Shown: positions 19,663 to 28,617 of the stretch, in pieces
Position numbering within the stretch: the first letter of the stretch is position 1
Layout: every line of letters starts with the position of its first letter
NCBI RefSeq assembly: GCF_019459225.1
Contig: NZ_JAIAZY010000011.1
Span: 31,957 to 95,956, forward strand
From: Bacillus sp. IITD106
Lineage (GTDB): Bacteria > Bacillota > Bacilli > Bacillales > Bacillaceae_C
Direction of reading: 5' to 3'
DNA length: 64,000 nucleotides
Translations under genes and position numbers: made by a program
The notes under the pieces: model-generated
Databases searched by the model: none
Told to the model about the DNA's origin: nothing
What the model saw: the letters and a program-made list of their open reading frames with translations, nothing else

Positions 19663-20355
19663 ATGGATTATAAAGCAATCATTTTTGATTTAGATAATAC
19701 TCTATTAAACTACTCTGTCAGTGAATTGAAATCTATGCAAAGAACGGTCGAGGAGCATGGATTAATTCATAAGAAATCATTTACGTGGGACGAATTTTGG
19801 AATGTGTACACAACGATCAACACGAATTATTGGAATGATCGCGTAAAATCCAACTATTCGATATATCAAGTATTGGAGTATTCCTTTCAAGATACATTGA
19901 AAAATCTTAATCTAGATAGCTCCGAATCTAAGATATTGGCTAATTTTTACTGGGAAACCTTTTGCAATGCGTGTGATTTTGAAGAACATGCTCAAGACCT
20001 ATTATCTCATCTACACGGGAACTATCGAATGGCAATTATTTCGAATGGAATTGGAGAAGCGCAGAGAAGCAGATTATCTGTCGGAGGAATTGATCATTAT
20101 TTTGATGAATTGATCATTTCAGATGAAGTAGGCTACTGGAAACCTGATAAAGAAATCTTTGAAGAAGCTTTAAAACGGCTGGATATTAATCGTACAGATG
20201 CTCTTTTTGTAGGAGACTCACTCCACGACGATTACTATGGCGCTAAGAACGCTGGTATTGATTTTTGTTTCTATAATCGACTAGGGCATACAGTTGAAAA
20301 AAGTATACGTCCAAAATATATGATTGAAAATCTTAATAAGTTATTGGCGATTTAA
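19663..20355 (+). CDS. HAD-family hydrolase, YjjG/YfnB-like noncanonical pyrimidine nucleotidase
   Basis: The HAD motif I FDLDNTLL is at about residues 8-15; motif II is IISNG (about 123-127), motif III includes the lysine of GYWKPDKEIF (about 158), and motif IV is GDSLHDD (about 183). A helical cap lies between motifs I and II. The length of 230 residues and these motifs fit the YfnB/YjjG 5'-nucleotidase group, which removes unusual pyrimidine nucleotides. The start is the ATG at 19663 after AAAGGGTG; an in-frame GTG lies nine bases earlier. Confidence 0.8.
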   Translation: MDYKAIIFDLDNTLLNYSVSELKSMQRTVEEHGLIHKKSFTWDEFWNVYTTINTNYWNDRVKSNYSIYQVLEYSFQDTLKNLNLDSSESKILANFYWETFCNACDFEEHAQDLLSHLHGNYRMAIISNGIGEAQRSRLSVGGIDHYFDELIISDEVGYWKPDKEIFEEALKRLDINRTDALFVGDSLHDDYYGAKNAGIDFCFYNRLGHTVEKSIRPKYMIENLNKLLAI

Positions 20356-20390
20356 AAAAAGATCTCTTCTGGATTTAGGAGAGATCTTTA
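20356..20390. terminator. Bidirectional terminator
   Basis: AAAGATCTC and GAGATCTTT form a stem between the convergent HAD and sirtuin genes; the right arm runs into the 3' end of the sirtuin gene. Confidence 0.75.
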
Positions 20391-21088
20391 TCTATTTCTT
20401 CCAACACTTCACCAATTTTGCGGTCATTGATGACAAGATCAGCATATATATCAAAGTCTGTCGGTTCCATATTGATAATCACGAGTTTTGCACCGTTTTG
20501 TTTGGCGATAATGGGAAACTGATTTGCCGGAGTAACGGTCAAGGATGATCCAAGGACGATAAACAATTCTGCTTTTTCGCTTTCTTCAGCTGCTTGATAT
20601 AGTGCATCTTCAGGCAGCATTTCTCCGAATAATACAACGGACGGTCGCAGTTTTCCTCCGCATTCACACATGAATTCTTCCTTCGCATATTTCTCATTTC
20701 CATATTCTTTACCGCAGACCTGACAATGAACTTTTTTCATCGTTCCATGAAGTTCTAATACGTTCTGGCTGCCAGCTTCAGAATGAAATCCATCAATATT
20801 TTGAGTGATAATGCTATTAATGAGACCTTGCTTTTCCCATTTTGCTAAAATATCATGGCCATAATGCGGTTTTGCTTCGTTTAAGCCGAGGACTCGATGA
20901 CGGTAAAATTGAAAAAATTCCTCAACGTTTTTATTCAACGCTTCAGTGCTAGCAATCTCGCTTGGATCTTTTTTCGTCCAAAGTCCTTTTCCAGCAGAGC
21001 GAAAATCCGGCAAACCGCTCTCTGTCGACATCCCTGCGCCTGTTAAAATAACTGTATAATTAGAGTCCTTCAACCATTGCGATAACAA
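20375..21088 (-). CDS. srtN: NAD-dependent protein deacylase, sirtuin
   Basis: Sirtuins remove acyl groups from lysines using NAD. The 237-residue protein has GAGMSTESGLPDFRS (NAD loop, about 17-31), TQNIDGFH (about 99-106), the catalytic His in LELHG (about 116), four zinc cysteines (CQVC and later CECG) and GSSLTVTPANQFP. All catalytic and zinc residues are present. The start is a TTG at 21088 with AGGGG eight bases upstream. The gene is monocistronic. Confidence 0.9.
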   Translation of the reverse strand: MLSQWLKDSNYTVILTGAGMSTESGLPDFRSAGKGLWTKKDPSEIASTEALNKNVEEFFQFYRHRVLGLNEAKPHYGHDILAKWEKQGLINSIITQNIDGFHSEAGSQNVLELHGTMKKVHCQVCGKEYGNEKYAKEEFMCECGGKLRPSVVLFGEMLPEDALYQAAEESEKAELFIVLGSSLTVTPANQFPIIAKQNGAKLVIINMEPTDFDIYADLVINDRKIGEVLEEIDKDLS

Positions 21089-21167
21089 TGAGACAACCCC
21101 TTTCAGGTTTTATATCTATTATAACAAATTAAAAGACTGCTCCAATAAACATGAGCAGTCCTAACGA

Positions 21168-22115
21168 TTATTCTATTGCACCTTCAACTTCTTTTACCAT
21201 GCTGGAAACAGATTCAAGTCCGCCTCCAGATAGATACCAGTAATCCGGATCTAAATAAATGATGTGGTCATTTTTAAAGGCATTCGTTTTTTCAACCATG
21301 TCATTCTCAACAATTTGCTTGCCTGACGATTCACCATCAACTGCAGCGCCTCTGTCTACTACGAATAAGTAATCAGGATTTTTTTCTACCAAGTACTCAA
21401 AAGAAATGCTCTGTCCATGCGTTGACACTTCAATTGTATCGTCTACTGGAGCAAAACCAAACACATCGTGAATGATTCCGAATCTAGATTTAGGACCATA
21501 GGCACTTACCTTTCCTTCATTCGCCAATACGACTAATGATTTTCCGTCCAAGCTAGATGCTTTTTCATTCAATGCTTTTATGCTATCTTCAATGGCAGTA
21601 AGTTCTTTATTCACTTCGTCTTCTTTGTCAAAAATTTTGCCGATTGTTCTTGCGTTCGATTCAAATGATTCCATATATTTTTCTGTATCAACACCTAAGA
21701 ATATCGTGGGAGCAATTTCTTTAAACTCATCGTATAGCTCCATTTGACGACCAGAGATGATAATTAAATCTGGTTTGAGAGAATGGATTTTTTCAAAATC
21801 AGGTTCTTTTAAGCTTCCTACATTCTCATACTTTTCATCTTCGTATTTTGCTAAGTATTTTGGTATATTTGCTTTCGGCAGTGCAATTGGTTCAATTCCA
21901 AGCTTATCAAGCGTATCAAGCGATCCAAAATCAAAGACAACTACTTTCTCAGGATTCTTTTTCACTTTCGTTTCGTCGAGCTGGTGTTTTATCGTTAATT
22001 CTTCAGCAGACTTGGCACCTGTATTAGCATCGTTGTTTTTCTTTGCATCTGTTCCGCAAGCAGAGATTATAATCATTAATGCTGATATTACTAATATAGA
22101 GAAAACTTTTCTCAT
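21168..22115 (-). CDS. Iron-siderophore ABC transporter substrate-binding lipoprotein (YclQ/FatB type)
   Basis: The signal peptide ends in the lipobox IISAC, and the rest is a class III substrate-binding fold with the helical backbone typical of iron chelate proteins (VVVFDFGSLDTLDKLGIEP; KPDLIIISGRQ). The sequence is closest in style to YclQ and FatB, which bind petrobactin or catecholates. I chose MRKVFS at 22115 since a longer frame would place residues before the signal peptide. No permease or ATPase gene is next to it, so it must use a transporter encoded elsewhere. A perfect Fur box lies 39 bases upstream. Confidence 0.85.
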   Translation of the reverse strand: MRKVFSILVISALMIIISACGTDAKKNNDANTGAKSAEELTIKHQLDETKVKKNPEKVVVFDFGSLDTLDKLGIEPIALPKANIPKYLAKYEDEKYENVGSLKEPDFEKIHSLKPDLIIISGRQMELYDEFKEIAPTIFLGVDTEKYMESFESNARTIGKIFDKEDEVNKELTAIEDSIKALNEKASSLDGKSLVVLANEGKVSAYGPKSRFGIIHDVFGFAPVDDTIEVSTHGQSISFEYLVEKNPDYLFVVDRGAAVDGESSGKQIVENDMVEKTNAFKNDHIIYLDPDYWYLSGGGLESVSSMVKEVEGAIE

Positions 22116-22153
22116 CACATTCACCTCTAAAAATTTATATGTAAAATGATCAA

Positions 22154-22168
22154 TGATAATCATTATCA
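22154..22168 (-). promoter_or_regulatory. Fur box before the siderophore-binding gene
   Basis: TGATAATCATTATCA is an exact 7-1-7 Fur site. It lies just upstream of the siderophore-binding lipoprotein gene. Iron repression is the expected outcome. Confidence 0.9.
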
Positions 22169-22222
22169 ATTCATTTCAAAAAAAAATAAACTGATGTTCC
22201 TCCTCATTTACCTTCATGACAA

Positions 22223-22237
22223 TGATATTCATTCTCA
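22223..22237 (-). promoter_or_regulatory. Second Fur-like box
   Basis: TGATATTCATTCTCA matches the 7-1-7 Fur consensus at 13 of 15 positions and lies 54 bases upstream of the first box. It may act cooperatively on the same promoter. Confidence 0.6.
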
Positions 22238-22276
22238 ATTAGTAATATAACATATATAATTTTTTTTTCAACTAAA

Positions 22277-22308
22277 AAATTCCTTGTCACAAATTTGACA
22301 AGGAATTT
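22277..22308. terminator. Terminator after the ThuA gene
   Basis: A 13-base stem (AAATTCCTTGTCA with its complement) is followed on the minus strand by T residues. Confidence 0.8.
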
Positions 22309-22316
22309 AGTGGCTT

Positions 22317-23036
22317 TTATTTTTTTGAAATTTCTTCTAAAGGCTTCGCATTTCCATATGTAGGATACGGACGATTGGATGGACTTACCCATTTTGCCGC
22401 ATTTACAAGGACTTTCTGAATTTCTTTATTGTGATAAGTTGGGTACGTTTCGTGTCCAGGTCTGAAGTAGAAAATTTTACCGTTACCTCTTTGGTATGTA
22501 CATCCAGATCTGAAGACCTCTCCTCCCTCAAACCAACTAACAAAGACAAGTTGATCTGGAGCTGGAATATCAAAATGCTCTCCATACATTTCTTCTTTTT
22601 CTAGTTCAATGTACTCGCCAATTCCTTCTGCAATTGGATGAGAAGGATCGACGACCCAAAGTCTTTCTCTATCATCGGCTTCACGCCATTTTAAGTCACA
22701 TGATGTTCCCATCAATTTTTTGAAAATTTTTGAGAAGTGCCCTGAATGGAGAACGACAAGTCCCATTCCTTCCAAAACTCGTTTATGTACACGGTCTACA
22801 ATATCATCTGATACATCATGATGTGCCATATGTCCCCACCAAAAAAGTACGTCTGTTTCATTTAGAACATCCTCTGTTAAACCATGTTCTGGCTCATCTA
22901 ATGTCGCTGTTTTAACATCAAACCCATTTTCAGCAAGTGTTTTCGCAATGGCACCATGAATGCCTTCAGGATAAATATCAGCAACGACCTGATTCTTTTT
23001 TTCATGGCGATTTTCATTCCATACCGTAATCCTCAT
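22317..23036 (-). CDS. ThuA domain protein (trehalose utilisation family)
   Basis: The protein is about 239 residues from [14 protein letters not shown] (ATG at 23036, after AAGGAGAG). It has the ThuA glutamine-amidotransferase-like fold: [30 protein letters not shown], and an acidic [11 protein letters not shown] segment near residue 165. ThuA proteins are linked to trehalose or other sugar catabolism, commonly beside Gfo/Idh/MocA oxidoreductases. The oxidoreductase at 13881 may be its former partner but is 8 kb away. The reaction is not established. Confidence 0.85.
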   Translation of the reverse strand: MRITVWNENRHEKKNQVVADIYPEGIHGAIAKTLAENGFDVKTATLDEPEHGLTEDVLNETDVLFWWGHMAHHDVSDDIVDRVHKRVLEGMGLVVLHSGHFSKIFKKLMGTSCDLKWREADDRERLWVVDPSHPIAEGIGEYIELEKEEMYGEHFDIPAPDQLVFVSWFEGGEVFRSGCTYQRGNGKIFYFRPGHETYPTYHNKEIQKVLVNAAKWVSPSNRPYPTYGNAKPLEEISKK

Positions 23037-23147
23037 GCTTTCTCTCTCCTTCATAATGTATTTAGAGCTCAACCGCTTACATACTCTAATATTGATAATA
23101 TAGCAATTATGCGCTGGTTGAACAAGGAATTAAATTCCGCAAAATGA

Positions 23148-23178
23148 GAAACAGCCTCTCATCATATGAGGCTGTTTC
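23148..23178. terminator. Terminator overlapping the dgkB stop codon
   Basis: GAAACAGCCTC and GAGGCTGTTTC form an 11-base stem with a nine-base loop. The right arm includes part of the dgkB stop codon. Confidence 0.75.
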
Positions 23179-24097
23179 ATACTTTATCTTGGTCTCTAAT
23201 TTTATCAATCGGTACGAAAACTTCTAAATGGCGGTAAAGATTTGAAAATTCCGCTGGGAGCAACCCGCCATACTCACCGTCAATATTTAGCTGCATTTTT
23301 TCTTTCGATTTTACTTTTACATAATTTGCTTTCGTATAAATTAAGTTCGGATCATTAATATGCTCTCCGCGAAGGGCTAATGATGCAATTCGAATAAATT
23401 CCGCTAAGTTTGTTTTTTTCAAAATCATCAGTGTAAATAGTCCATCGTTGACAGAAGAATCGGGAGCCAATTTTTCAAAACCACCTACAGAATTGGTCAA
23501 GCCGATGAGGAATAGCATAATTTCACCTTCGAAAAGCTTCCCATCATATTCGATGGTAACGTCTGCAGCGTGGATGGATGGAAGCATCTCGATCCCTTTT
23601 AAATAATACGCAAGTTGTCCTAATACGGTTTTCAGCTTGCTTGGGACTTCATACGTCAACTCCGTTAGCCGTCCGCCACCTGCGATATTAATAAAATAAC
23701 TATCATTCATACGACCGATATCAACTGGAATGGTATCATTTTTGATAATGACATCAACAGCTGAATCAATATCTCTCGGTATATTTAAGGCACGCGCAAA
23801 ATCATTAGTCGTTCCGGTTGGAATTACCCCTAGTTTTGGTCGAAATTCCTGCTCTGCCAATCCATTGACGACTTCATTGATTGTGCCGTCACCACCCGCT
23901 GCAATCACGATATCATATTTACGCTCTACAGCTATTTTAGCAGCTTGAATGGCATCTCCCTCGCCTGTAGTGGCATGACATGATGTCTCATAGCCTGCGC
24001 TCTCTAGCTTTTGTAAAACATCCGCTAGATTTCGCTTAAAAATTTCCCGGCCTGAAGTCGGATTATATATAATTCGTGCTCTCTTCACATACTTCAC
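23177..24097 (-). CDS. dgkB: Diacylglycerol kinase DgkB
   Basis: DgkB phosphorylates diacylglycerol released by lipoteichoic acid synthesis, returning it to phosphatidate. The 306-residue protein has the NPTSGRE segment, the GGDGTINEV catalytic motif (about 68-76) and GVIPTGTTNDFAR (about 94-106), all typical of the DAGK/YegS family. The close match to YerQ and the B. subtilis neighbourhood (dgkB next to rlmCD) support the name. A TTGATAATTATCAA palindrome lies about 22 bases upstream of the start. Confidence 0.92.
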   Translation of the reverse strand: MKYVKRARIIYNPTSGREIFKRNLADVLQKLESAGYETSCHATTGEGDAIQAAKIAVERKYDIVIAAGGDGTINEVVNGLAEQEFRPKLGVIPTGTTNDFARALNIPRDIDSAVDVIIKNDTIPVDIGRMNDSYFINIAGGGRLTELTYEVPSKLKTVLGQLAYYLKGIEMLPSIHAADVTIEYDGKLFEGEIMLFLIGLTNSVGGFEKLAPDSSVNDGLFTLMILKKTNLAEFIRIASLALRGEHINDPNLIYTKANYVKVKSKEKMQLNIDGEYGGLLPAEFSNLYRHLEVFVPIDKIRDQDKV

Positions 24098-24264
24098 CCC
24101 ATCACCAAGAAATCAAGGATTGATAATTATCAATTAAGCATCCGGACATATCATACCTCTTTTTTTCAATAAAATCCAGAACACGGGACAAGATTGGGCC
24201 AGGATGATGGACAGGTTGTGAACTTTTTCGAACAGTTTTCGTGAATAAACAGAAGCCAAAAATT

Positions 24265-25164
24265 TTATTTTATATCAACGCCATCAGCATTCTTAATAAA
24301 TATGGTATGCTTCCCTGTCCCGAATGTTTTACTTGCTGATTTGATTTCATCTTCATCATTATTTTTCACACTCTTGGTGGTATCCCAATTTCCATCATCC
24401 AAATTGCGGGAATTTTGAACATCTAGTGTGACATTTGTATCCTTTGACACCATTATTTCCAAATAACCGCCGTTTACTACTTCCCAATCCGATTGCATAT
24501 TCCGAGGTTTTAATGACAATGAATTTCCTTTTCCATTGACTTCAAGATTCATATTTTCCGGAATTAGTAGAATAGGCTCCATTTGACCGCTAAATCCACT
24601 ATAACGGTTGTACGGTATTTCTTTAAAACGTATATAAATCGTATCTCCTTGTTTTTCTACTAGCGCATAATCTGAAATATCTTTTATTGGAAAGCCTTTT
24701 TTATCAACATCCCCTCTATACGTTCCAAACATTGTCAACGATTTACTCGTTGTACTTTCAATCGTAACGGGATATTGCTCTGTATCCACTTGAATGCGTG
24801 TAATCCCTTCTAGTCCTGTTTCTTCGTATTTCGGTAAATCGATTGTTTTTACTTCAGCTGAAATGTGTTGCTTTGCCGCATCCAGAAGACCTACAGTTTG
24901 CAGCAATGCTACACCCAGGCCAACCGTTCCAATAAAACCGATAAAGATGATACTAATAAAATCATATTTTACATGGCTATTATCCTTATTAAAAAACGCC
25001 AAATATATAAGAATCTCAATTCCTAGAATAATGAATAACACGGGCCACCATGATAAAAGAGCTACCGCGGGATCCCAGTCAAGCACTTGCTGTAGAAGAA
25101 GGAAAACGCCGAGGAAAACGAGGGCCCCTCCCATTGAAAAAGAACCTACTCTCCATGTTCTCAT
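24265..25164 (-). CDS. LiaF-like membrane protein with toastrack-type domain
   Basis: Three membrane helices (about 10-25, 36-57 and 70-92; the second includes SWWPVLFIILGIEIL, a LiaI/LiaF signature) are followed by a beta-rich outer domain (about 100-299) of DUF4097 or toastrack style. LiaF-type proteins hold envelope-stress systems in check. This gene is the fourth in an ECF sigma operon, with its start overlapping the previous stop by four bases. It may sense or transmit the signal; the specific role is not known. Confidence 0.7.
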   Translation of the reverse strand: MRTWRVGSFSMGGALVFLGVFLLLQQVLDWDPAVALLSWWPVLFIILGIEILIYLAFFNKDNSHVKYDFISIIFIGFIGTVGLGVALLQTVGLLDAAKQHISAEVKTIDLPKYEETGLEGITRIQVDTEQYPVTIESTTSKSLTMFGTYRGDVDKKGFPIKDISDYALVEKQGDTIYIRFKEIPYNRYSGFSGQMEPILLIPENMNLEVNGKGNSLSLKPRNMQSDWEVVNGGYLEIMVSKDTNVTLDVQNSRNLDDGNWDTTKSVKNNDEDEIKSASKTFGTGKHTIFIKNADGVDIK

Positions 25165-26249
25165 TCGTTATCACCTTCTTCTTTTTCAATCGCTACTTTC
25201 TTCCCAGACAATAATTTGATTCCGCCACCAATAAGTAAAAGACAGAGCACCCCTGTTTGGAAATAGCGATAAAACCAAAAATTAATATCGACGGCCAAAA
25301 GTCTTTGAACATAAGGAGCAACAATCGGCATGAAAATGTTTGTTCCAAGATAGTACACACCAAGAGCAATTAACCCAATCCCGACCCATTTTTGATGATT
25401 AATAAAGAACGACACGATTGGTACGTCTTCTTCAACCTCGTCTGTCTCTGCTCTTGACGCTTTTTGCAGGCCATCAAAGAAGCTGAAAAACCAGATGATC
25501 GGAACTACGAATAAGAAAATTCCGAGCCGTAACACATCAAGGATATAGATTGAAAATAAGAAAGCTGCCATTAACTGAATCCCGCGTTTTTGCAGTCCTA
25601 AGTATAAGTGACCCGCTCCTGGAATAATGGAAAGCAATGTAGCAATTGCTTTACTTTTTCTGCCTTCACCTGCTCTATTTTCAATATCTTCTAATACGGA
25701 TTTATCAACAAGTGTCTCGCCTTTTTGTTTGGCATCAAGAAGTCTTATCACATCAAAAAATCCGTAGATCCAAATGATTGGCAGAGATGCTAGAAAAATA
25801 AGGAATTGTTCGCGCCCAGTCATTGCAGTTACAAATAACACCATTATCGCCACGCCAAGGAAGGAAGCTAACAGTGTCATTCCGCGATAGACTAATCCTA
25901 GCTGAAAGTGACCCAAACCTGGAACGAAAGAAAGTACTATTGTAAAAAATCGTTCCGAATCATTAGCTCTTTGTTCTACAGCCACAGCCTCTGTATTAAT
26001 TGGCTGCTGGTATAATTTCGAGGCCGTAACAACTGTATCAATAAAATTCACTATATACATGATTAATCCGCCTAATGCGAAAATCGTAAAAAAATCTTCG
26101 CCCGACATTGCAGCCAACCCAAACGACAGGATTGGAATTCCAAAAACAGTAAATGTATAGAAAAACCCGCGCAAAACTTTTCCAAGATACATCAAACCGC
26201 CGCCTGGAAAAAATGCGAGTAAAAATGCGATAAATGGGTTTTTATTCAT
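25161..26249 (-). CDS. Membrane protein with three TM2-like repeats
   Basis: The 362-residue protein has three copies of a motif with Pro-Gly-x-Gly, then Leu-Gly and Arg-Gly (FFPGGGLMYLGKVLRG, FVPGLGHFQLGLVYRG, IIPGAGHLYLGLQKRG; about residues 14, 104 and 206), each leading into two membrane helices. The last 100 residues add further helices. The motif is like that of TM2-domain proteins. It overlaps the anti-sigma gene by eight bases and belongs to the ECF operon. No function is known. Confidence 0.7.
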   Translation of the reverse strand: MNKNPFIAFLLAFFPGGGLMYLGKVLRGFFYTFTVFGIPILSFGLAAMSGEDFFTIFALGGLIMYIVNFIDTVVTASKLYQQPINTEAVAVEQRANDSERFFTIVLSFVPGLGHFQLGLVYRGMTLLASFLGVAIMVLFVTAMTGREQFLIFLASLPIIWIYGFFDVIRLLDAKQKGETLVDKSVLEDIENRAGEGRKSKAIATLLSIIPGAGHLYLGLQKRGIQLMAAFLFSIYILDVLRLGIFLFVVPIIWFFSFFDGLQKASRAETDEVEEDVPIVSFFINHQKWVGIGLIALGVYYLGTNIFMPIVAPYVQRLLAVDINFWFYRYFQTGVLCLLLIGGGIKLLSGKKVAIEKEEGDNE

Positions 26250-26703
26250 GACGATCCTCCTCCTTAAGTATCTTTTCGAATTTATTTGTAAAGGAATCTT
26301 GTTTATTTAAAAATGATTGCACGAATGAATCTGCTTGTTTTTGCTCATTATTTTCAAAAGAACTTGCCATATTCATAAGCTGAGAAAACACTCCAGTAGA
26401 CATTAAGACTAATGTTACTGCTGCCGCCACGAAATAGTTAAAAATGGTTTGTTTTTGAGAAATCTTTCTTTTTGGTTTACTCGTTGGCTTCTTCAGCTCT
26501 GTTACTTGATGCATAATCGAATCCGCAAAGCTGGACGAATCAGCCATTTCCGGCATCTGGAATTCTTCCGCTTCCACCGCTTTTAAATAAAGCTCTAGAC
26601 AGTGGTCACAACTGTAAAGATGGTTTTCATATATTTCTCGTGTTTCTTCATTTAGCTCATCCCGAACATATTCGAGCCAATTTTCATACGACTTATGATT
26701 CAT
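26242..26703 (-). CDS. Zinc-finger anti-sigma factor
   Basis: The N-terminal zinc-binding anti-sigma motif His-x3-Cys-x2-Cys is visible in ENHLYSCDHC (about residues 27-36), followed by a single membrane helix at about 89-106 and a short outer tail. Such proteins bind their ECF sigma partner at the membrane and release it on stress. The start overlaps the sigma gene stop (ATGA), the usual arrangement for a cognate pair. Confidence 0.9.
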   Translation of the reverse strand: MNHKSYENWLEYVRDELNEETREIYENHLYSCDHCLELYLKAVEAEEFQMPEMADSSSFADSIMHQVTELKKPTSKPKRKISQKQTIFNYFVAAAVTLVLMSTGVFSQLMNMASSFENNEQKQADSFVQSFLNKQDSFTNKFEKILKEEDRHE

Positions 26704-27242
26704 GAAAAATCATCCTCCTTCCAGTGCTTTTTCATCCATTGTCTTGCACGATAAAGCCTTACTTCGACTGTTTTTGGCTGCACTTCTTCTTTTACCGCTA
26801 TTTCTTGATAAGTCTTTTCTTTTATGTAAAAGTCTTCGACGACGGACCGATAATTTTCTGGCAGCTCCTTAATTCTTTTTCTTAAAAGTTCTCTTTTTTC
26901 TTTATTAATAAGTAATAGCTCTACACTTTCCGATGGTGGAGCATGGCCCGTTTCATCATACTCCACTTGCTGGTTTTCCTGCCTTCTTACTTGCTTTCTT
27001 TTTATATCAATCGCATGATTAACAGCAATTCGAGTGATCCACGTCTTAAATCCTTGCTTCTCATATTGGGGGAGAGAAGTATAGATTTTGAGGAACACTT
27101 CCTGCGCTGCATCTTCAGCATCTTTTTCATTGCGAAGAACGCCGTAAACTGTAAAAAATATATGGTTTCGATATTTTTCTACGAGAACACGAAACGCATG
27201 GTCATTTCCCTTTTTTATTTTTTCAATGAGCACATCATCCAA
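26700..27242 (-). CDS. ECF-type RNA polymerase sigma factor
   Basis: The 180-residue protein has sigma region 2 (DAEDAAQEVFLKIY, then FKTWITRIAVNHAID, about 42-77) and region 4 with a helix-turn-helix (TYQEIAVKEEVQPKTVEVRLYRAR, split about 145-167). It is the first gene of a four-gene overlapping operon with its anti-sigma factor. A CGTC-type -10 sequence occurs upstream (27276-27281, minus strand), but no good -35 box is seen, so autoregulation is not shown. It resembles the YlaC/SigV size class; I do not assign a specific orthologue. Confidence 0.92.
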   Translation of the reverse strand: MDDVLIEKIKKGNDHAFRVLVEKYRNHIFFTVYGVLRNEKDAEDAAQEVFLKIYTSLPQYEKQGFKTWITRIAVNHAIDIKRKQVRRQENQQVEYDETGHAPPSESVELLLINKEKRELLRKRIKELPENYRSVVEDFYIKEKTYQEIAVKEEVQPKTVEVRLYRARQWMKKHWKEDDFS

Positions 27243-27325
27243 ATTTTCTCTCCCCCCTTTCCGCTTGCATCATAATAGACGTTGCGCACAACATCAAACC
27301 CTACACATTTTTCTAATTCATTTTA

Positions 27326-28207
27326 TCATGGTAGGGCAAGCGTATTTTCTTTATTTTGCTGAAATCCGTAATTTAGCAATGAAATAGAATCTGTCCACCT
27401 GGATTCTTTTCCAGAATGAAGCACAACGGCAATCAGCTTTTGATTTCCCCTTTTAGCAGACGACACCAGACAATATCCCGCCTGGTCAGTGAATCCGGTT
27501 TTTAGACCTGTAGCATCTTGGTAAAAATAGTGGCTATTAGGATTTAAAAGCTGATTCCGGTTTTGGTACGTATGTGTCCTTGTAGAAAAGAATTGCTTAC
27601 TTACGAGCTTGCTGATCACTTTATTCCGATTTGCTTCCTTCGCAATTAGCGCAATATCGTAAGCAGTAGAAAAATGTTTTTCATCATGCAAACCATGTGG
27701 ATTTACAAAATTAGAGTGGATCGCGCCGATTTCCTTCGCCTTTTTATTCATTAAATCGGCAAAATACTGAATAGCTTCAAGTTCATTCATCTTCTTGTCT
27801 TGATTAGCCATGTATACCGCAAGCGACCTAGCAGCATCATTTCCTGATTGTAAAAGCATGGCTGCAATCAGTTCCTCCACGGTTTGAACTTGTCCTTCAA
27901 ATAAACCGGCACGCGCCTCGCCTTCTGTTTGGAGATAAACTTCTTTGCCGATCTTTACTTTTTCGTTAGGTGTGCTTTTATCAAGTACAACCAAAGCAGT
28001 TAAAAGTTTCGTCGTACTCGCTGGATACAATTTTTCATTTTCGTTTTTGGAAAAGATGATCTTCCCAGTATTTTCATCCATTAGAACGGCAGCTTCTCCT
28101 GATATATATACAGGTGAATGCGTAAACGCCATAATGATTTGATCTTTTTTATAAAAAGTAATAATCGTTAAAAGGATAATGATAAGAAATATACTTTTGC
28201 TTTTCAT
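27326..28207 (-). CDS. D-alanyl-D-alanine carboxypeptidase (S11 family)
   Basis: This is a low-molecular-weight penicillin-binding protein that trims peptidoglycan pentapeptides. It has the three active-site motifs: STTK (about residue 58), SGND (about 121) and LKTG (about 233). An N-terminal membrane helix (residues 3-20) acts as signal or anchor; the C-terminal domain of larger PBPs is absent, so it is a compact form. The start is MKSKSIF at 28207 after GGGGAG. It is the gene before the ECF operon in position but is transcribed separately. Confidence 0.88.
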   Translation of the reverse strand: MKSKSIFLIIILLTIITFYKKDQIIMAFTHSPVYISGEAAVLMDENTGKIIFSKNENEKLYPASTTKLLTALVVLDKSTPNEKVKIGKEVYLQTEGEARAGLFEGQVQTVEELIAAMLLQSGNDAARSLAVYMANQDKKMNELEAIQYFADLMNKKAKEIGAIHSNFVNPHGLHDEKHFSTAYDIALIAKEANRNKVISKLVSKQFFSTRTHTYQNRNQLLNPNSHYFYQDATGLKTGFTDQAGYCLVSSAKRGNQKLIAVVLHSGKESRWTDSISLLNYGFQQNKENTLALP

Positions 28208-28316
28208 GGCACTCACTCCCCTAATTCGCATATCCATTACTAATAGACGTAGGAAAAAGACAATCCCCTACACAAATAAAGGAAAATAATACGAATTTGT
28301 AGAATGATAGTTATTT

Positions 28317-28557
28317 CACCACAAACTAAAAGGTGACGTCCAATATTCCAGACGTCACCGTACTTTGTTTCATGCTCTACTATATTTTCTATCGCTTGTT
28401 CTATATCAAAATGATCCTCTTCAACTGGATCATCAATTTCTTCGATTGTAGGTAAACTAGAAAGAAGATCGTTGAATTCCTCCGTATCAAACCCAGTTAA
28501 TTCTATTTAGAGTGGATCGTCGGACAACTCCTGTAGTATATGGTATAATCTATTTAT
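28317..28557 (-). pseudogene. Remnant of a phage ParB-domain DNA methylase
   Basis: One minus-strand frame reads ILQELSDDPL, a stop codon, then IELTGFDTEEFNDLL, and later HFDIEQAIEN and GDVWNIGRHLLVCGE. This is the linker between the ParB-like domain and the methylase domain of phage DNA methylases, which continue with GRHRLxCGD; here the similarity ends after CGE and both main domains are gone. A hairpin (28333-28360) followed by T residues lies inside it. It is a scar of a lost prophage or island. Confidence 0.7.
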
Positions 28558-28568
28558 CGATTATTGAT

Positions 28569-28596
28569 TAGCCGGGAGGAATCCTGGCTTTTTTAA
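28569..28596 (+). terminator. Terminator-like hairpin before a tiny ORF
   Basis: AGCCGGGA and TCCTGGCT form an eight-base stem with one wobble, followed by six T residues, about 22 bases before the 28-codon ORF at 28618. It may be an attenuator or the terminator of lost upstream DNA. Confidence 0.5.
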
Positions 28597-28617
28597 AACT
28601 AATCTGGAGTTGATAAA

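Noticed and set aside
24120..24133. Fur box before dgkB
   Set aside because: TTGATAATTATCAA is a palindrome but lacks the 7-1-7 spacing of Fur sites, and dgkB has no iron link.
27276..27298. Autoregulated ECF promoter before the sigma gene
   Set aside because: A CGTCTA -10 like sequence is present but no AAC-type -35 lies at the right distance.
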